Shown here: piece by piece, positions 26,116 to 36,654 of the stretch
Layout of the letters: every line of letters starts with the position of its first letter
How positions within the stretch are numbered: position 1 is the first letter of the stretch
DNA from: Guyparkeria hydrothermalis
GTDB lineage: Bacteria; Pseudomonadota; Gammaproteobacteria; Halothiobacillales; Halothiobacillaceae
NCBI RefSeq assembly: GCF_023555385.1
Contig: NZ_JAJSED010000001.1
Coordinates: 186,001-250,000 of the forward strand
Direction: 5' to 3'
DNA: 64,000 bases
Translations under genes and position numbers: made by a program
Notes under the pieces: generated by a model
Database searches by the model: none
Seen by the model: only the letters and a program-made list of their open reading frames with translations
Told to the model about the DNA's origin: nothing

Positions 26116-26619
26116 TCAGTTCGGGATACGGTCGAAAACGAGAAACTGGTAGCCGTAGGGATTCTTGTTGTCCGGCTCGTGGCGGGTGACTTCCGTCAGC
26201 TCCCACTCGTCGGGCACGTAGACCGGGAAGTGCGCATCGCCGGCCACTTCCACTTCCACCAGCGTCAGGTACATGCGGTCGGCACGGGGCAGATACTGGT
26301 AATAGATGTTCGCTCCACCCATCACCATCGCCTCGTTGCTCTCGTCGAGGTGTGATTCGGCCTCGGCCAGGGCGGCGTTGAGCGAATGCACCACGATCAC
26401 GCCCTCGGCCGAAAAGCCTTCGTCACGGGTCACGACGATGTTGGTCCGCCCCGGCAGCGGCTTGCCGATCGACTCGTAGGTTTTGCGCCCCATGATCAGG
26501 GGCTTGCCCATCGTCAGCTGCTTGAAGTGCTTGAGATCGGCCGGCAGTCGCCAGGGAAGCTGGTTGTTGCGACCGATGACCTGGTTGCGGGCCATCGCGG
26601 CGATGAGACTCACGCGCAT
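26116..26619 (-). CDS. folA: Dihydrofolate reductase
   Basis: The 167-aa product reduces dihydrofolate to tetrahydrofolate with NADPH. Motifs are SLIAAMARNQVIGRNNQLPW (substrate and Met20 loop region), KPLIMGRKTYESIG (NADPH site) and VMGGANIYYQYLP. The start MRVSLIAAM at 26619 follows AGGAA 5-6 bp upstream. It is encoded downstream of thyA, which makes the dihydrofolate that FolA recycles. Confidence 0.96.
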   Translation of the reverse strand: MRVSLIAAMARNQVIGRNNQLPWRLPADLKHFKQLTMGKPLIMGRKTYESIGKPLPGRTNIVVTRDEGFSAEGVIVVHSLNAALAEAESHLDESNEAMVMGGANIYYQYLPRADRMYLTLVEVEVAGDAHFPVYVPDEWELTEVTRHEPDNKNPYGYQFLVFDRIPN

Positions 26620-26730
26620 GGGGATTCCTGCCTGACGGCACGGTTGAAAGTGGCTTCGGATCAACCCCGCAGTCTAGCCGAAACCCCGTGCCGGTTCACC
26701 TGATTTCGCCCTTCGGCGGGTCGGTTGTCG

Positions 26731-27525
26731 TTAGACCGCGACCTTCGCTTTGATGTGCGGGTGCGGGTCGTAGTCGACCAGCTCGAAGTCGTCGAAAACG
26801 AACTCGTCGATCGTGCGCCGCTCGGGGTTGATGCGCATCGTCGGCAGGGCGCGCGGTTCGCGGGTCAGCTGCAGCTGAGCCTGCTCGAGGTGGTTGTGGT
26901 AGAGGTGCGCGTCACCGAGCGTGTGGACGAACTCGCCGGGCTCGAGATCGCAGACCTGCGCGACCATCATGGTCAGCAGGGCGTAGCTCGCGATGTTGAA
27001 CGGCACGCCGAGGAAGATGTCCGCGCTGCGCTGGTAGAGCTGGCAGGAGAGCTTGCCGTTGGCCACGTAGAACTGGAACAAGAGATGGCAGGGCGGCAGG
27101 GCCATCTCGGGCACGTCGGCCGGGTTCCAGGCCGTGACGATCAGCCGGCGCGACTGGGGGTTCGTCTTGATCTGCTCGATTACCTGGCCCAGCTGATCGA
27201 TGGTGCCGCCGTCGCGGGTCGGCCAGGAACGCCACTGCGCGCCATAGACCGGGCCGAGGTCGCCGTTCTCGTCCGCCCACTCGTTCCAGATGCGTACGCC
27301 GTTGTCCTGCAGGTAGCGCACGTTGGTGTCGCCGCTGATGAACCACAGCAACTCGTGGATGATCGAGCGCAGGTGCAGCTTCTTGGTGGTCAGTGCCGGG
27401 AAGCCCTCCGAGAGGTCGAAACGCATCTGGTGGCCGAAGACGCTGCGCGTGCCGGTGCCGGTGCGATCGTCGCGGTCCACGCCGTGGTCGAGGACGCGCT
27501 GCATCAGGTCGAGATAGGCCTTCAT
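26731..27525 (-). CDS. thyA: Thymidylate synthase
   Basis: The 264-aa product methylates dUMP to dTMP using methylene-tetrahydrofolate. The catalytic Cys lies in [13 protein letters not shown] and the substrate-binding [30 protein letters not shown] and GDAHLYHNH segments are intact; length equals E. coli ThyA (264 aa). The ATG overlaps the lgt stop by 4 bp, the lgt-thyA order seen in many gammaproteobacteria. Confidence 0.97.
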   Translation of the reverse strand: MKAYLDLMQRVLDHGVDRDDRTGTGTRSVFGHQMRFDLSEGFPALTTKKLHLRSIIHELLWFISGDTNVRYLQDNGVRIWNEWADENGDLGPVYGAQWRSWPTRDGGTIDQLGQVIEQIKTNPQSRRLIVTAWNPADVPEMALPPCHLLFQFYVANGKLSCQLYQRSADIFLGVPFNIASYALLTMMVAQVCDLEPGEFVHTLGDAHLYHNHLEQAQLQLTREPRALPTMRINPERRTIDEFVFDDFELVDYDPHPHIKAKVAV

Positions 27526-28343
27526 TCGGAACTCGCGGTCGGTTGGTTGTGAGCGGGGCGGTCCATGATACCGCGGCGATAAGCCCATGCCAGCAGGGCG
27601 ATCCCGGCGATGATCATGGGCGCGGACAGGACGTGGCCCATGGTGACCCAGCCGCCGGCCAGGTAGCCGATATGGGCATCCGGCTCGCGGACGAATTCGA
27701 CGCCGAAGCGGAATACGCCGTAGCCGAGCAGGAACAGCCCGGAGACGGCCATGCGCGGGCGCGGCTTCATGGAGAACAGCCACAAGAGGATGAACAGCAC
27801 CAGTCCCTCGAGCGCCGCCTCGTAGAGCATCGAGGGATGGCGCGGTTCGGGACCGGCGCCCGGGAAGACCATGCCCCAGGGCAGGGTGGTGGGACTGCCC
27901 CACAGCTCGGCGTTGATGAAGTTGCCGATCCGGCCGAAGAACAGACCGATCGGTACCAGCGGGGCAATGAAGTCGGTGACGGTGAAGAACGCCAGCCCCT
28001 GGGCGCGGGCGTACAGCGCCATCGATACCAGCACCCCGAGCAGCCCGCCATGGAAGCTCATGCCGCCGTCCCAGATCGCGAACAGGCTCAATGGCGAGTC
28101 GATCAGCATGCCCGGTTGGTAGAACAGCATGTAGCCGATGCGCCCGCCCAGGATCACGCCCAGGGCACTGTAGAAGAGCAGGTCGTCGACCTGTATCGGG
28201 CTGATCGGCCAGTCGGGGCGGCGGGCTCGCAGGCGGGCCAGCGCCCAGGCGCCGGCGAATCCGAACAGGTACATCAGGCCGTACCAGTGGATGGCCAGTG
28301 GGCCGATCTGCAGGGCGATGGGATCGATGGCGGGGTAGTCCAT
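27522..28343 (-). CDS. lgt: Prolipoprotein diacylglyceryl transferase
   Basis: The 273-aa inner-membrane enzyme transfers diacylglycerol from phosphatidylglycerol to the lobox cysteine of prolipoproteins. About seven helices and the Lgt signature [13 protein letters not shown], plus [13 protein letters not shown] and the catalytic-region YEAALEG, are visible. It is first in an lgt-thyA pair and is divergent from the DUF255 gene across 93 bp. Confidence 0.96.
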   Translation of the reverse strand: MDYPAIDPIALQIGPLAIHWYGLMYLFGFAGAWALARLRARRPDWPISPIQVDDLLFYSALGVILGGRIGYMLFYQPGMLIDSPLSLFAIWDGGMSFHGGLLGVLVSMALYARAQGLAFFTVTDFIAPLVPIGLFFGRIGNFINAELWGSPTTLPWGMVFPGAGPEPRHPSMLYEAALEGLVLFILLWLFSMKPRPRMAVSGLFLLGYGVFRFGVEFVREPDAHIGYLAGGWVTMGHVLSAPMIIAGIALLAWAYRRGIMDRPAHNQPTASSE

Positions 28344-28436
28344 TGGGTTGTCCGCGCAGTTGTTAAACGGACCCGAGTCTACCAGTATCGGGCGACTGAT
28401 CGCCGATCATCCATTCCCCCACGGGAGTGAGTCTCG

Positions 28437-30449
28437 ATGACCAACCCTCGCATGCAGAACGCCACCAGTCCCTATCTCCAGGCGCACGCCGACAACCCGG
28501 TCGAGTGGCGCGAGTGGAGCCCGGAGACGCTGGAGCTCGCCCGCGAGCAGGATCGCCCGATCCTGCTGTCGATCGGCTACGCCGCCTGTCATTGGTGCCA
28601 CGTGATGGCGCGCGAGAGCTTCTCCGATCCCGACATCGCCGCGGTGATGAACCGCTACTTCGTCAATATCAAGGTCGACCGCGAGGAGCGGCCGGATCTG
28701 GACAAGACCTTCCAGACGGCCCACGCGCTCTTGAACCAGCGTGGCGGTGGCTGGCCGCTGACCGCCTTCCTCAACCCCGATGACCTGAGCCCGTTCTTCA
28801 TCGGCACCTATTTCCCGGCTGAGCCGCGCTTCGGCATGCCGGGGTTTGCCGACCTGCTCGGGCGGGTCCACAGCGCCTACCGGGAGAAGGGCGACCAGAC
28901 CCGGCAGCAGGGCGCGGCCGTGCATCAAGCACTCACGTCCGCGCCGCCGGGAAGCGAGTCGGTGCCACCGGTCTCGATCGCCGACGCGGCACGGGCACGG
29001 CTCGAGGGAGCGCTGGATGACGAGCATGGCGGGTTGGGCGGCGCGCCGAAGTTTCCGCAGCTGCCGCTGCTCGATTTTATGCTCGACGAGGCGGCCTCGC
29101 ATGGCGGGGACGGCAGCGGTCGGTTGGACCATGCCGTTGCTGCGTTGCTTGACGGAGGACTGTTCGATCACCTCGGCGGCGGCATCTTCCGTTATTGCGT
29201 TGATGCCGATTGGACCATCCCGCACTTCGAGAAGATGCTGGTCGACAACGCCCAACTGCCGGCGACGCTGGCGCGCTTCGCCACCCTGGGCCGCGACGAT
29301 GGCCGGCGTGCCGTGATCGAGCGGCTGCTTGATCGGTCGATCACTCATTTCCTGCACCGAATGCAGCTGCCGGATGGCACTTTTGCGGCGAGCCTCGATG
29401 CCGACACCCAGGGCGAGGAGGGCGCAACCTACCTCTGGACGCCCGACGAGGCGAGGGGCGTTCTGGAACAAGCGGGTGTCGATACGGAGATGATCGATGC
29501 CTTCACCAGCGATTACGGCCTCGACCGCCCGGCCAACTTCGAGGGGCGCTGGCACCTGGCCGCTGTCCGGCGCGCCGACCGGGTAGCCGATATCCAGCCC
29601 ATCGACGAGGCGGTTCGTGCCGCGCTGCTCGAGCGTCGCGCCCGCCGGGCGCAGCCCAAGCGCGATGACAAGTCACTGCTGGGACTCAACGCGCTGCTCG
29701 CCACGGGGCTGATGCGCGCCGGGGCCCGACTGGGCCGGGAAGACTGGGCCGCGATGGGGATGAACCTGCTCGACCGTCTGATCCCGGTTGATGTGGCAGT
29801 GGCGGACTTGCCCACCGGGCGGCTCGGCGAACGCGAGTCGGTGCCGGCGTTCCTGGACGACTACGCCGCAGTGTTGGAGGCACAGAGCGAGGCCTTCTTC
29901 CGCTCGCCGGATACCGAACGGCTGGATATGATCGAGGCGATTGTCGAGGTCGTTCGGGAGCGCTTCGGTGACGAGACCGGTGCCTTCCGCTTGAGCCACG
30001 ACGGTCACGGGGCGCCGGTGGGCAGTCTTGTGGTGTTCACCGACGATGCCCAACCGTCAGGCAACGCCATCCTCGCCGATACGCTTGCCCGACTGGGTTA
30101 TGCCCTGGGGCGCACCGACTGGCTCGACATGGCCGAGGGCATATTCAAGGCGGCGGGCGGGTCGCTCGACCGCGCCCCTCAGGTCCATCCGCGCCTGCTC
30201 GCCGCGCTGCGGCGTTTCCACCAGCCGGCGACGCTGGTCGTGATCAAGGCGCACGACATGAGCTCATGGCAGGCGGCTATCGATGACCTGCGCGGTCGCG
30301 GCATTGCCGTGCTGGCTCTGGGAAACGACGATCTGCCGGCCGACAAGCCGTTGCCGAAGGGCGAGGGCGGCCTGGCCTATATCTGTCGCGGCACGGCCTG
30401 CCTGCCCCCCGAATCGGACCCCGCCCGTCTGATCGCCCAGTTCGACTGA
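28437..30449 (+). CDS. Thioredoxin-domain protein (DUF255/YyaL family)
   Basis: The 670-aa product has an N-terminal thioredoxin-like domain with the active site CHWC (C51, C54) in SIGYAACHWCHVMARESF, then a long alpha/alpha-barrel-like region related to N-acylglucosamine epimerase folds (FPQLPLLDFML, NAQLPATLARFA, DADTQGEEGATYLWTPDE). This is the YyaL/SPATA20 family, whose biochemical role is unclear. GGGAGTGA lies upstream of the ATG. It precedes the OlsB-like gene by 111 bp holding PHO-like repeats. Confidence 0.88.
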   Translation: MTNPRMQNATSPYLQAHADNPVEWREWSPETLELAREQDRPILLSIGYAACHWCHVMARESFSDPDIAAVMNRYFVNIKVDREERPDLDKTFQTAHALLNQRGGGWPLTAFLNPDDLSPFFIGTYFPAEPRFGMPGFADLLGRVHSAYREKGDQTRQQGAAVHQALTSAPPGSESVPPVSIADAARARLEGALDDEHGGLGGAPKFPQLPLLDFMLDEAASHGGDGSGRLDHAVAALLDGGLFDHLGGGIFRYCVDADWTIPHFEKMLVDNAQLPATLARFATLGRDDGRRAVIERLLDRSITHFLHRMQLPDGTFAASLDADTQGEEGATYLWTPDEARGVLEQAGVDTEMIDAFTSDYGLDRPANFEGRWHLAAVRRADRVADIQPIDEAVRAALLERRARRAQPKRDDKSLLGLNALLATGLMRAGARLGREDWAAMGMNLLDRLIPVDVAVADLPTGRLGERESVPAFLDDYAAVLEAQSEAFFRSPDTERLDMIEAIVEVVRERFGDETGAFRLSHDGHGAPVGSLVVFTDDAQPSGNAILADTLARLGYALGRTDWLDMAEGIFKAAGGSLDRAPQVHPRLLAALRRFHQPATLVVIKAHDMSSWQAAIDDLRGRGIAVLALGNDDLPADKPLPKGEGGLAYICRGTACLPPESDPARLIAQFD

Positions 30450-30458
30450 CTGTCATCC

Positions 30459-30502
30459 CGTCACGGAAATGCCACACATCGGTCACAAGACTGCCAACTC
30501 GT
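30459..30502 (+). promoter_or_regulatory. Four phased 11-bp PHO-box-like repeats
   Basis: Half-sites CGTCAC (30459), TGCCAC (30470), GGTCAC (30481) and TGCCAA (30492) recur with exactly 11-bp spacing, like two adjoining PhoB boxes (direct repeats of TGTCAY every 11 bp). A possible -10, TAGTCT (30508-30513), lies 10 bp after the last half-site, the usual place where PhoB replaces -35 recognition. It drives the OlsB-like gene. Confidence 0.6.
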
Positions 30503-30560
30503 CTCCCTAGTCTCCTCGGCAAAGCAGGCACTTCAGAGTGGACGCCAGGAGAGACGAGAC

Positions 30561-31361
30561 ATGCAGCAACACGAGGCACGCCGGCACGGCCGGCCGAAGG
30601 AGACGGGTGGGCTCGACGTGGTTGTCGCGACCACGCCGGCCGAGCGCGAGGCCTGCTATCGCCTGCGCTACCGGGTGTTCGTCGAGGAAATGGGCGCGAG
30701 CATTCCGCCCGGTCACGGTGGCCTGGAGCGCGACCGATTCGATTCCCACTGCCACCACATGCTGGTCCGCGACAGGGCCACCGGTGCGGTGGTCGCCTGC
30801 ACGCGGGTGCTCACCGATACCCAGGCACGCCTGACTGGCGGTTTCTATTCCGAGCAGGAATTCGATCTGGCGGCCATTCGACGTCTGTCGGGGCGAGTCA
30901 TGGAGATCGGTCGGACCTGCGTCGATCCGGCCTGGCGCCGCGGCGGCACCATTGCCGCGCTGTGGGCGGGACTGGCGCGTTTCATGGCCGACAATCGCTT
31001 CGGCTTTCTGATCGGCTGTGCGTCGATCCCGATGGATGATGGCGGAGTCGCCGCGCGGGCGATCACCGAGGCACTGCGTCAGCGGCATCTGGCACCGGTC
31101 GAGCGGCGGGTTCGTCCGCGCTGTCCCCTGCCGGCCGTCCCGGACGATGGCAACGCCGGATCGGGCGCTTTGCCACCGTTGTTGAAGGCGTATATGCGGC
31201 TGGGGGCGAGGATCGGTGGAGAACCGTGCTGGGATCCGGATTTTGGTTGCGCGGATCTGTTCATCCTGCTGGAAAGCGGGGATCTGCAGTCGCGCTATCT
31301 ACGCCATTTCGTCGAGCGTCGTCGCGAGGCGGAGCCGCGTCGGGCCCATATCGCGGCCTGA
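30561..31361 (+). CDS. OlsB-like ornithine acyl-ACP N-acyltransferase (GNAT fold)
   Basis: The 266-aa product belongs to the hemolysin-like/OlsB acyltransferase group (Acetyltransf_5). Family features are YRLRYRVFVEEMGA near the N-terminus, VMEIGRTCVDPAWRRGGTI (acyl-donor site) and LPPLLKAYMRLGARIGGEPC followed by WDPDFGCADLFILL. OlsB transfers a 3-hydroxy fatty acid from ACP to ornithine, the first step of ornithine-lipid synthesis, a phosphorus-free membrane lipid often made under phosphate limitation. No olsA is in the window. AGGAGA precedes the ATG. Other N-acyl amino acid synthases of this family remain possible. Confidence 0.75.
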   Translation: MQQHEARRHGRPKETGGLDVVVATTPAEREACYRLRYRVFVEEMGASIPPGHGGLERDRFDSHCHHMLVRDRATGAVVACTRVLTDTQARLTGGFYSEQEFDLAAIRRLSGRVMEIGRTCVDPAWRRGGTIAALWAGLARFMADNRFGFLIGCASIPMDDGGVAARAITEALRQRHLAPVERRVRPRCPLPAVPDDGNAGSGALPPLLKAYMRLGARIGGEPCWDPDFGCADLFILLESGDLQSRYLRHFVERRREAEPRRAHIAA

Positions 31362-31364
31362 GGG

Positions 31365-31904
31365 CTAGGCCTCGGGCGAGGTCTCGCGGCAGTAGGGGGC
31401 GAGTTCGCTTGCCAGCGTCTCGAGCCCGAGCCGAATCTCGCGCAGGTCGAGTTCGTGCACGGCCGGAACGGTCGTGTCGGAGGGCGTGGCCGGTTCGGCA
31501 TCGGGATGAGCCTCGACCTTGGCCTCGGCATGGGGGTCGAGCTGCAGCAGGTTGCCGCCGCTCTGGCTGATGCGCTCGCGCATGTCGCGCACCGCTTCGA
31601 GCGCACTGGAGGACTCGCGCGAGGAGGCCTTGGGCAGGGCGGCGAGCTGCTGGCGGGCGCCGGCGATCGTGAAGCCCTGCTCGTAGAGCAGCGTGCGGAT
31701 CAGACGGATCAGCTCGATGTCGTGGCGCTGGTAGTAGCGACGGTTGCCACGACGCTTGATCGGCTTGAGCGACTCGAATTCCTGCTCCCAGTAGCGCAGC
31801 ACGTGCGACTTCACGTCACACAGCTGGCCCACTTCCCCGATGGTGAAATACCGCTTGCTGGGGATGGGCGGGAACGTGAATTCAGTCTTGCTCTGGGCCT
31901 TCAT
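31365..31904 (-). CDS. MerR-family regulator next to ihfA
   Basis: The 179-aa product has an N-terminal MerR winged helix ([31 protein letters not shown], about 18-48) and a short variable C-terminal half rich in Ala and acidic residues. Genes of this type conventionally close the pheST-ihfA cluster in gammaproteobacteria; the target is not known. The start overlaps the 3' end of ihfA by 23 bp. It converges on the OlsB-like gene with only 3 bp between the stops. Confidence 0.9.
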   Translation of the reverse strand: MKAQSKTEFTFPPIPSKRYFTIGEVGQLCDVKSHVLRYWEQEFESLKPIKRRGNRRYYQRHDIELIRLIRTLLYEQGFTIAGARQQLAALPKASSRESSSALEAVRDMRERISQSGGNLLQLDPHAEAKVEAHPDAEPATPSDTTVPAVHELDLREIRLGLETLASELAPYCRETSPEA

Positions 31905-32184
31905 AGGCTTCCACCAGCGACTTGAGTTTTTGGCCGGCGCGGAAGGTCACCACCCGGCGGGCAGTGACCGGGATCATCTCCCCGGTACGCGGGTTGCGTC
32001 CGGGGCGCTCGTTCTTGTCCCGCAACTGGAAGTTGCCGAAGCCTGAGAGCTTGATGTCCTCGCCCGATTCCAGCACCTGTCGCATTTCCTCGAAGAACAG
32101 GTCGACGAAGTCCTTGGCCTCGCGCTTGTTGAGGCCAAGTTCGTTGTGCAGCGTTTCTACCAGATCCGCTTTCGTAAGAGCCAT
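31882..32184 (-). CDS. ihfA: Integration host factor subunit alpha
   Basis: The 100-aa product is the alpha subunit of IHF, which bends DNA and assists sigma-54 promoters, recombination and replication. [31 protein letters not shown] is the dimerisation region, and [24 protein letters not shown] is the DNA-intercalating arm with the conserved Pro. Located directly after pheT as in E. coli. Confidence 0.97.
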   Translation of the reverse strand: MALTKADLVETLHNELGLNKREAKDFVDLFFEEMRQVLESGEDIKLSGFGNFQLRDKNERPGRNPRTGEMIPVTARRVVTFRAGQKLKSLVEAYEGPEQD

Positions 32185-32207
32185 GTAAATCGGTTCCCGG
32201 GTTCAAG

Positions 32208-34583
32208 TCAACCGCGCAGCTCGACGTCGTGCTGGCGGAGGTGTTCGAGTATGTGGTTGATTGTATCGGTAATTTCGTCGTCAGTGAGCGTCCGCTCGTC
32301 ATTTTGGAACACGAGCTTCACCGCAAGCGACTGATGGCCCTCGGCCACGCCCTCGCCGACATAGCGGTCGAACGGCTCAATGTCGCGCAGGAAATTACCG
32401 CCTGCTGAGCGGATGGCCGCCTCCAGCTCGCTGAACGCCAGCGCGGTCGGGGTGACCAGTGCCAGGTCCCGGCGAATGCGCGGGAACTTCGACAGCGGCG
32501 CGCTTTGCGGCAACGGCCGCTCGTCGATTCCGGCGAGCGACAGGCGTGCGGCGAATACCGGGCCCTTGAGGTCGAAGGCCTTGAGCGTGTCCGGGTGCAG
32601 TGCACCGATCTCGCCGACCGCGGCATCGTTGATCAGGATCTCGGCGGACTGACCGGGGTGCAGTGCCGGATGCTCGCATGACCGGAAGGCCAGTGCCTCA
32701 CTCAGGCCGAGCCCTTCGATCAAGTCCTCGAGATCGCCCTTGATGTCGTAGAAGTCGACCGTGCGGGTCGCCTGACCCCATTGCTCGGGGGCGGCATGGC
32801 CGGCGACGACGAAGGCCAGTTCGCCGGTCTCGCGTGCAGCGTCGGCAGTCGACCCGGCGAAGCGGTGGCCGGTCTCGAACAGGCGGATGGCCGGCTGCTG
32901 GCGTTTCTGGTTGTGGGCGACGGCCTCGAGCAGGCCCGGCCACAGGCTCTGGCGCATGACCGCCATCTGCGAGGCGATCGGGTTGGCCAGCTTGATCGGC
33001 GGGCTGTCGGGGGTGATCACGGCATCGAGATCGCGGTCGACGAAGCTGTAGGTGATCGCCTCGAAGTAGCCACGGTCCGCCATCAGGTCGCCAATGCGCG
33101 TGGTGGTGTTTTCGGTGGCCGCCGGCAGGCCGATCTCCGGGGTCATTCGGGTGATCGGCGCGCGGAAGTTGTCGTAACCGATCAGGCGCGCCAGCTCCTC
33201 GAGCAGGTCCTCGGGAATGGCGAGATCGAAGCGGCGCGTCGGCGGCACGACGGTGAGCACGTCACCGTCGGCGGTCACCTGGCAGCCCAGTCGGGTCAGC
33301 AGGTCGGCGGCACGGTCGGTGGCCACCGGCAGACCCAGGCGGCGCTCGGCCCAGTCCATGTCCAGGGTGATCGCGGCCGGGGCGGGCAGCTCGCGGCCGC
33401 CGGTCGCCTCGACCACCGGCCCGGCCTGGCCGCCGAGCAGTTCGGTGATCAGTTGGGCGGCGCGGTCGATCGCCTGCCGGGGCAGGCTCGGGTCGACGCC
33501 CCGCTCGAAGCGGAAGGCCGCATCGGTGGTCAGGCCGAAGCGGCGGGCACGGCCGGCGACGGCCTCGGGGGTGAAGTGGGCCGACTCGAGCACGATGCGG
33601 CGGGTCTCGCCGGAAACGCCCGAGGGCTGGCTGCCGATGATGCCGGCCAGCGCGATCGGGTTGGTGGCGTCGGCGACCACCAGGCAGTCGTCCTTGAGCG
33701 TCAGTTCCTGCTCGTTCAGACCCACCATTTTCTCGCCGGCCCTGGCCCAGCGCACGCGGATGTCGCCGTCGAGCTGGTCGGCGTCGAAGGCGTGCATCGG
33801 CTGGCCGGTCTCGAGCATGACGTAGTTCAACAGGTCGACGATCGGCTCGACGGTGGAAACGCCGGCGCGGCGTAGGCGCTCGGCGATCAGCATGTCGGTG
33901 TCGCCGCGGGCCGGGACGTCCTCGATCACCTGGGTGAGGTAGGTCGGGCAGGCGTCGGTGGCTTCGATCGCCGCCGTGCGAGTGGTGTCGATCGAAGCTG
34001 CCGGGGCACGGGTCTCGGGGGCGGCCAGCGAGGCGTCGAACAGTGCGCTGCATTCCTGCGCCAGGCCCGCGATCGAAAGCACGTCGCCGCGGTTGGGGGT
34101 GATGCCGAGCTCGATCACGGCGTCGTCGAGGTCCAGCCACTCGCGCAGGTCACGGCCCACCGGCGCATCGTCCGGCAGTTCCAGCAGCCCGTCACGAACG
34201 CTGGCGAGACCGATCTCGTCCCCGCCGCAGAGCATGCCGTGGGAAGGCTCGCCGCGCAGCTTGGCCTTCTTGATCTTCATGCCGTTCGGCAGGGTGGCGC
34301 CGACGCGGGCGAGCGGCGCCTTGAGGCCCTCGCGGACGTTGGGCGCGCCGCAGACGACCTGCCAGGTGGTCTCGCCGTCGAAGACCTCGGTGACGCGCAG
34401 CTTGTCGGCGTCCGGGTGCGGGCGCACGGTCTTCACCTCACCGACGACCACGTTGTCGAAGGCCGGGGCGGCCGGCTCGATGGCGTCGACCTCGAGGCCG
34501 GCCATGGTCAGGCGGTGGGCCAGTTCCTCGGTGTCGGCCTGCGGGTCAATCCAGGTTCTCAGCCAGTTCTCGGAAAAAAGCAT
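32208..34583 (-). CDS. pheT: Phenylalanyl-tRNA synthetase beta subunit
   Basis: The 791-aa product is the beta subunit of the (alpha-beta)2 enzyme that charges tRNA-Phe. Domains are an N-terminal tRNA-binding OB fold (VVGEVKTVRPHPDADKLRV), B3/B4 editing domain, B5, the catalytic-like domain and the C-terminal anticodon-binding FDX-ACB domain (LSKFPRIRRDLALV). Length is as in E. coli (795 aa). It follows pheS by 109 bp, an unusually long gap for this pair, which holds a GC-rich hairpin (34656-34682). Confidence 0.97.
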   Translation of the reverse strand: MLFSENWLRTWIDPQADTEELAHRLTMAGLEVDAIEPAAPAFDNVVVGEVKTVRPHPDADKLRVTEVFDGETTWQVVCGAPNVREGLKAPLARVGATLPNGMKIKKAKLRGEPSHGMLCGGDEIGLASVRDGLLELPDDAPVGRDLREWLDLDDAVIELGITPNRGDVLSIAGLAQECSALFDASLAAPETRAPAASIDTTRTAAIEATDACPTYLTQVIEDVPARGDTDMLIAERLRRAGVSTVEPIVDLLNYVMLETGQPMHAFDADQLDGDIRVRWARAGEKMVGLNEQELTLKDDCLVVADATNPIALAGIIGSQPSGVSGETRRIVLESAHFTPEAVAGRARRFGLTTDAAFRFERGVDPSLPRQAIDRAAQLITELLGGQAGPVVEATGGRELPAPAAITLDMDWAERRLGLPVATDRAADLLTRLGCQVTADGDVLTVVPPTRRFDLAIPEDLLEELARLIGYDNFRAPITRMTPEIGLPAATENTTTRIGDLMADRGYFEAITYSFVDRDLDAVITPDSPPIKLANPIASQMAVMRQSLWPGLLEAVAHNQKRQQPAIRLFETGHRFAGSTADAARETGELAFVVAGHAAPEQWGQATRTVDFYDIKGDLEDLIEGLGLSEALAFRSCEHPALHPGQSAEILINDAAVGEIGALHPDTLKAFDLKGPVFAARLSLAGIDERPLPQSAPLSKFPRIRRDLALVTPTALAFSELEAAIRSAGGNFLRDIEPFDRYVGEGVAEGHQSLAVKLVFQNDERTLTDDEITDTINHILEHLRQHDVELRG

Positions 34584-34655
34584 CGCGTGTCAGGTCCTCG
34601 GGCCTTGGTCCGGTCGGCCGTCCTTGCTGGCGGCCGGGCACACAAATCATTTCGT

Positions 34656-34682
34656 GTTCGGTCGCCCCGCGGGCGGCCGAAC
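34656..34682 (-). other. Hairpin in the pheS-pheT gap
   Basis: An 11-bp arm GTTCGGTCGCC can pair (one G-T wobble) with GGCGGCCGAAC across a 5-nt loop, 10 bp after the pheS stop. There is no T tract, so a processing or partial-termination role is only inferred. Confidence 0.5.
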
Positions 34683-34692
34683 GGGAATCGGG

Positions 34693-35718
<1,026 letters not shown>

Positions 35719-35752
35719 CTACGTGCTCCTTATCCGTTCGGTACCGTTGACC

Positions 35753-35792
35753 CTTTGCCGGGAATCCGTGTGTGAACGGGCGCCCGGCAAAG
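35753..35792 (-). other. Long hairpin in the pheS leader
   Basis: A perfect 10-bp stem (CTTTGCCGGG/CCCGGCAAAG) with a 20-nt loop that itself holds a CCGT/ACGG stem, 37 bp before the pheS start. No T run follows. It could regulate pheST by RNA structure, but it lacks a leader peptide with a nearby stop codon. Confidence 0.55.
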
Positions 35793-35837
35793 AGCGTTAT
35801 TGTGGCGTAAAACCCAATAAAATCAATGCCTTCAACG

Positions 35838-35862
35838 AAAAAAGGCGCCATGGGGCGCCTTC
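35838..35862 (-). terminator. Terminator behind rplT
   Basis: An 8-bp stem (AAGGCGCC/GGCGCCTT, 4-nt loop) is followed on the minus strand by a run of T. It lies about 60 bp after the rplT stop and separates infC-rpmI-rplT from pheST. Confidence 0.88.
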
Positions 35863-35918
35863 GAGAAGAGCTGGGAAGAGGGCGGCGCTCGACCGCCCCG
35901 TTCCGGGACTGATCGAAA

Positions 35919-36278
35919 TCAGCCGGCCAGGGCGGCCTTCGCCTTCTCGGCCAGGGCGGCAAAGCCCGGCTTGTCGTGCACCGCGATGTCGGCGAGGACC
36001 TTGCGGTCGACCTCGACGTTGGCCTTGTTCAGGCCGTCGATCATCCGGCTGTAGGACAGGCCGTTGTTGCGCGCTTCGGCGTTGATACGGGCGATCCACA
36101 GGCCGCGGAAGACGCGCTTCTTCGCGCGACGGTCACGGTAGGCGTACTGACCCGCCTTGATGACCGCCTGCTTGGCGGAGCGGTAGGTACGCGAACGGGC
36201 ACCGTAGTAACCCTTGGCCTTGTTAAGGACCTTCTTGTGCTTGGCATGGGCGGTTACGCCACGCTTGACTCGTGCCAT
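35919..36278 (-). CDS. rplT: Ribosomal protein bL20
   Basis: The 119-aa product is the 50S assembly protein L20: basic N-terminal arm ([29 protein letters not shown]) and globular end with [21 protein letters not shown]20 represses its own operon in E. coli by binding the rpmI leader. It follows rpmI by 11 bp. Confidence 0.98.
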   Translation of the reverse strand: MARVKRGVTAHAKHKKVLNKAKGYYGARSRTYRSAKQAVIKAGQYAYRDRRAKKRVFRGLWIARINAEARNNGLSYSRMIDGLNKANVEVDRKVLADIAVHDKPGFAALAEKAKAALAG

Positions 36279-36289
36279 GTTCTATCTCC

Positions 36290-36490
36290 TCACTTCTTGC
36301 CGTAGGGCATCATGCGATCGACGAGCTGAACGTCCGCTTCGTGGACGTAGGCCGGCGAACCCAGCTGACGCTTCCGCTTGGACGACTTCTTGGTGAGGAT
36401 GTGACGCAGGTGCGACTGACGACGCTTGACGCCACCGGCGGTGATCTTGAACCGCTTGGCAGCCCCGCGATTGGTCTTGATCTTGGGCAT
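36290..36490 (-). CDS. rpmI: Ribosomal protein bL35
   Basis: The 66-aa product, [17 protein letters not shown] at the start and [17 protein letters not shown] in the middle, is ribosomal protein L35. It sits between infC and rplT in the conserved order. A terminator and a fresh promoter separate it from infC here. Confidence 0.97.
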   Translation of the reverse strand: MPKIKTNRGAAKRFKITAGGVKRRQSHLRHILTKKSSKRKRQLGSPAYVHEADVQLVDRMMPYGKK

Positions 36491-36623
36491 GATCGACTCC
36501 AGTTCTGGCTAGTTTTTTGAATACCCGGCCACGTCGGAGTGTTTAACGTGCGCGGGCGACTTCTCCGTTGCCTGCCTTGGTCTTCCCGCGAGCGGGAATG
36601 CCGGGGCGGCAAAACGGCGCATA

Positions 36624-36652
36624 AGGATACCGGATCTGCTCTCGCCTGGCAA
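36624..36652 (-). promoter_or_regulatory. Candidate sigma-70 promoter for rpmI-rplT
   Basis: On the minus strand TTGCCA (36647-36652) and TATCCT (36624-36629) are spaced by 17 bp, starting just after the infC terminator. It would leave an rpmI 5' leader of about 125 nt, long enough for L20-type autoregulation. Confidence 0.6.
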
Positions 36653-36654
36653 CG

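Noticed and set aside
25556-26206. Longer 216-aa version of the two-helix membrane protein
   Set aside because: The added 64 residues have no ribosome site, overlap folA and look like shadow sequence; the ATG at 26014 has AGGAG.
30450-30456. CTGTCAT as a fifth PHO half-site
   Set aside because: It is 8 bp, not 11 bp, out of register with the other four half-sites and overlaps the end of the preceding gene.
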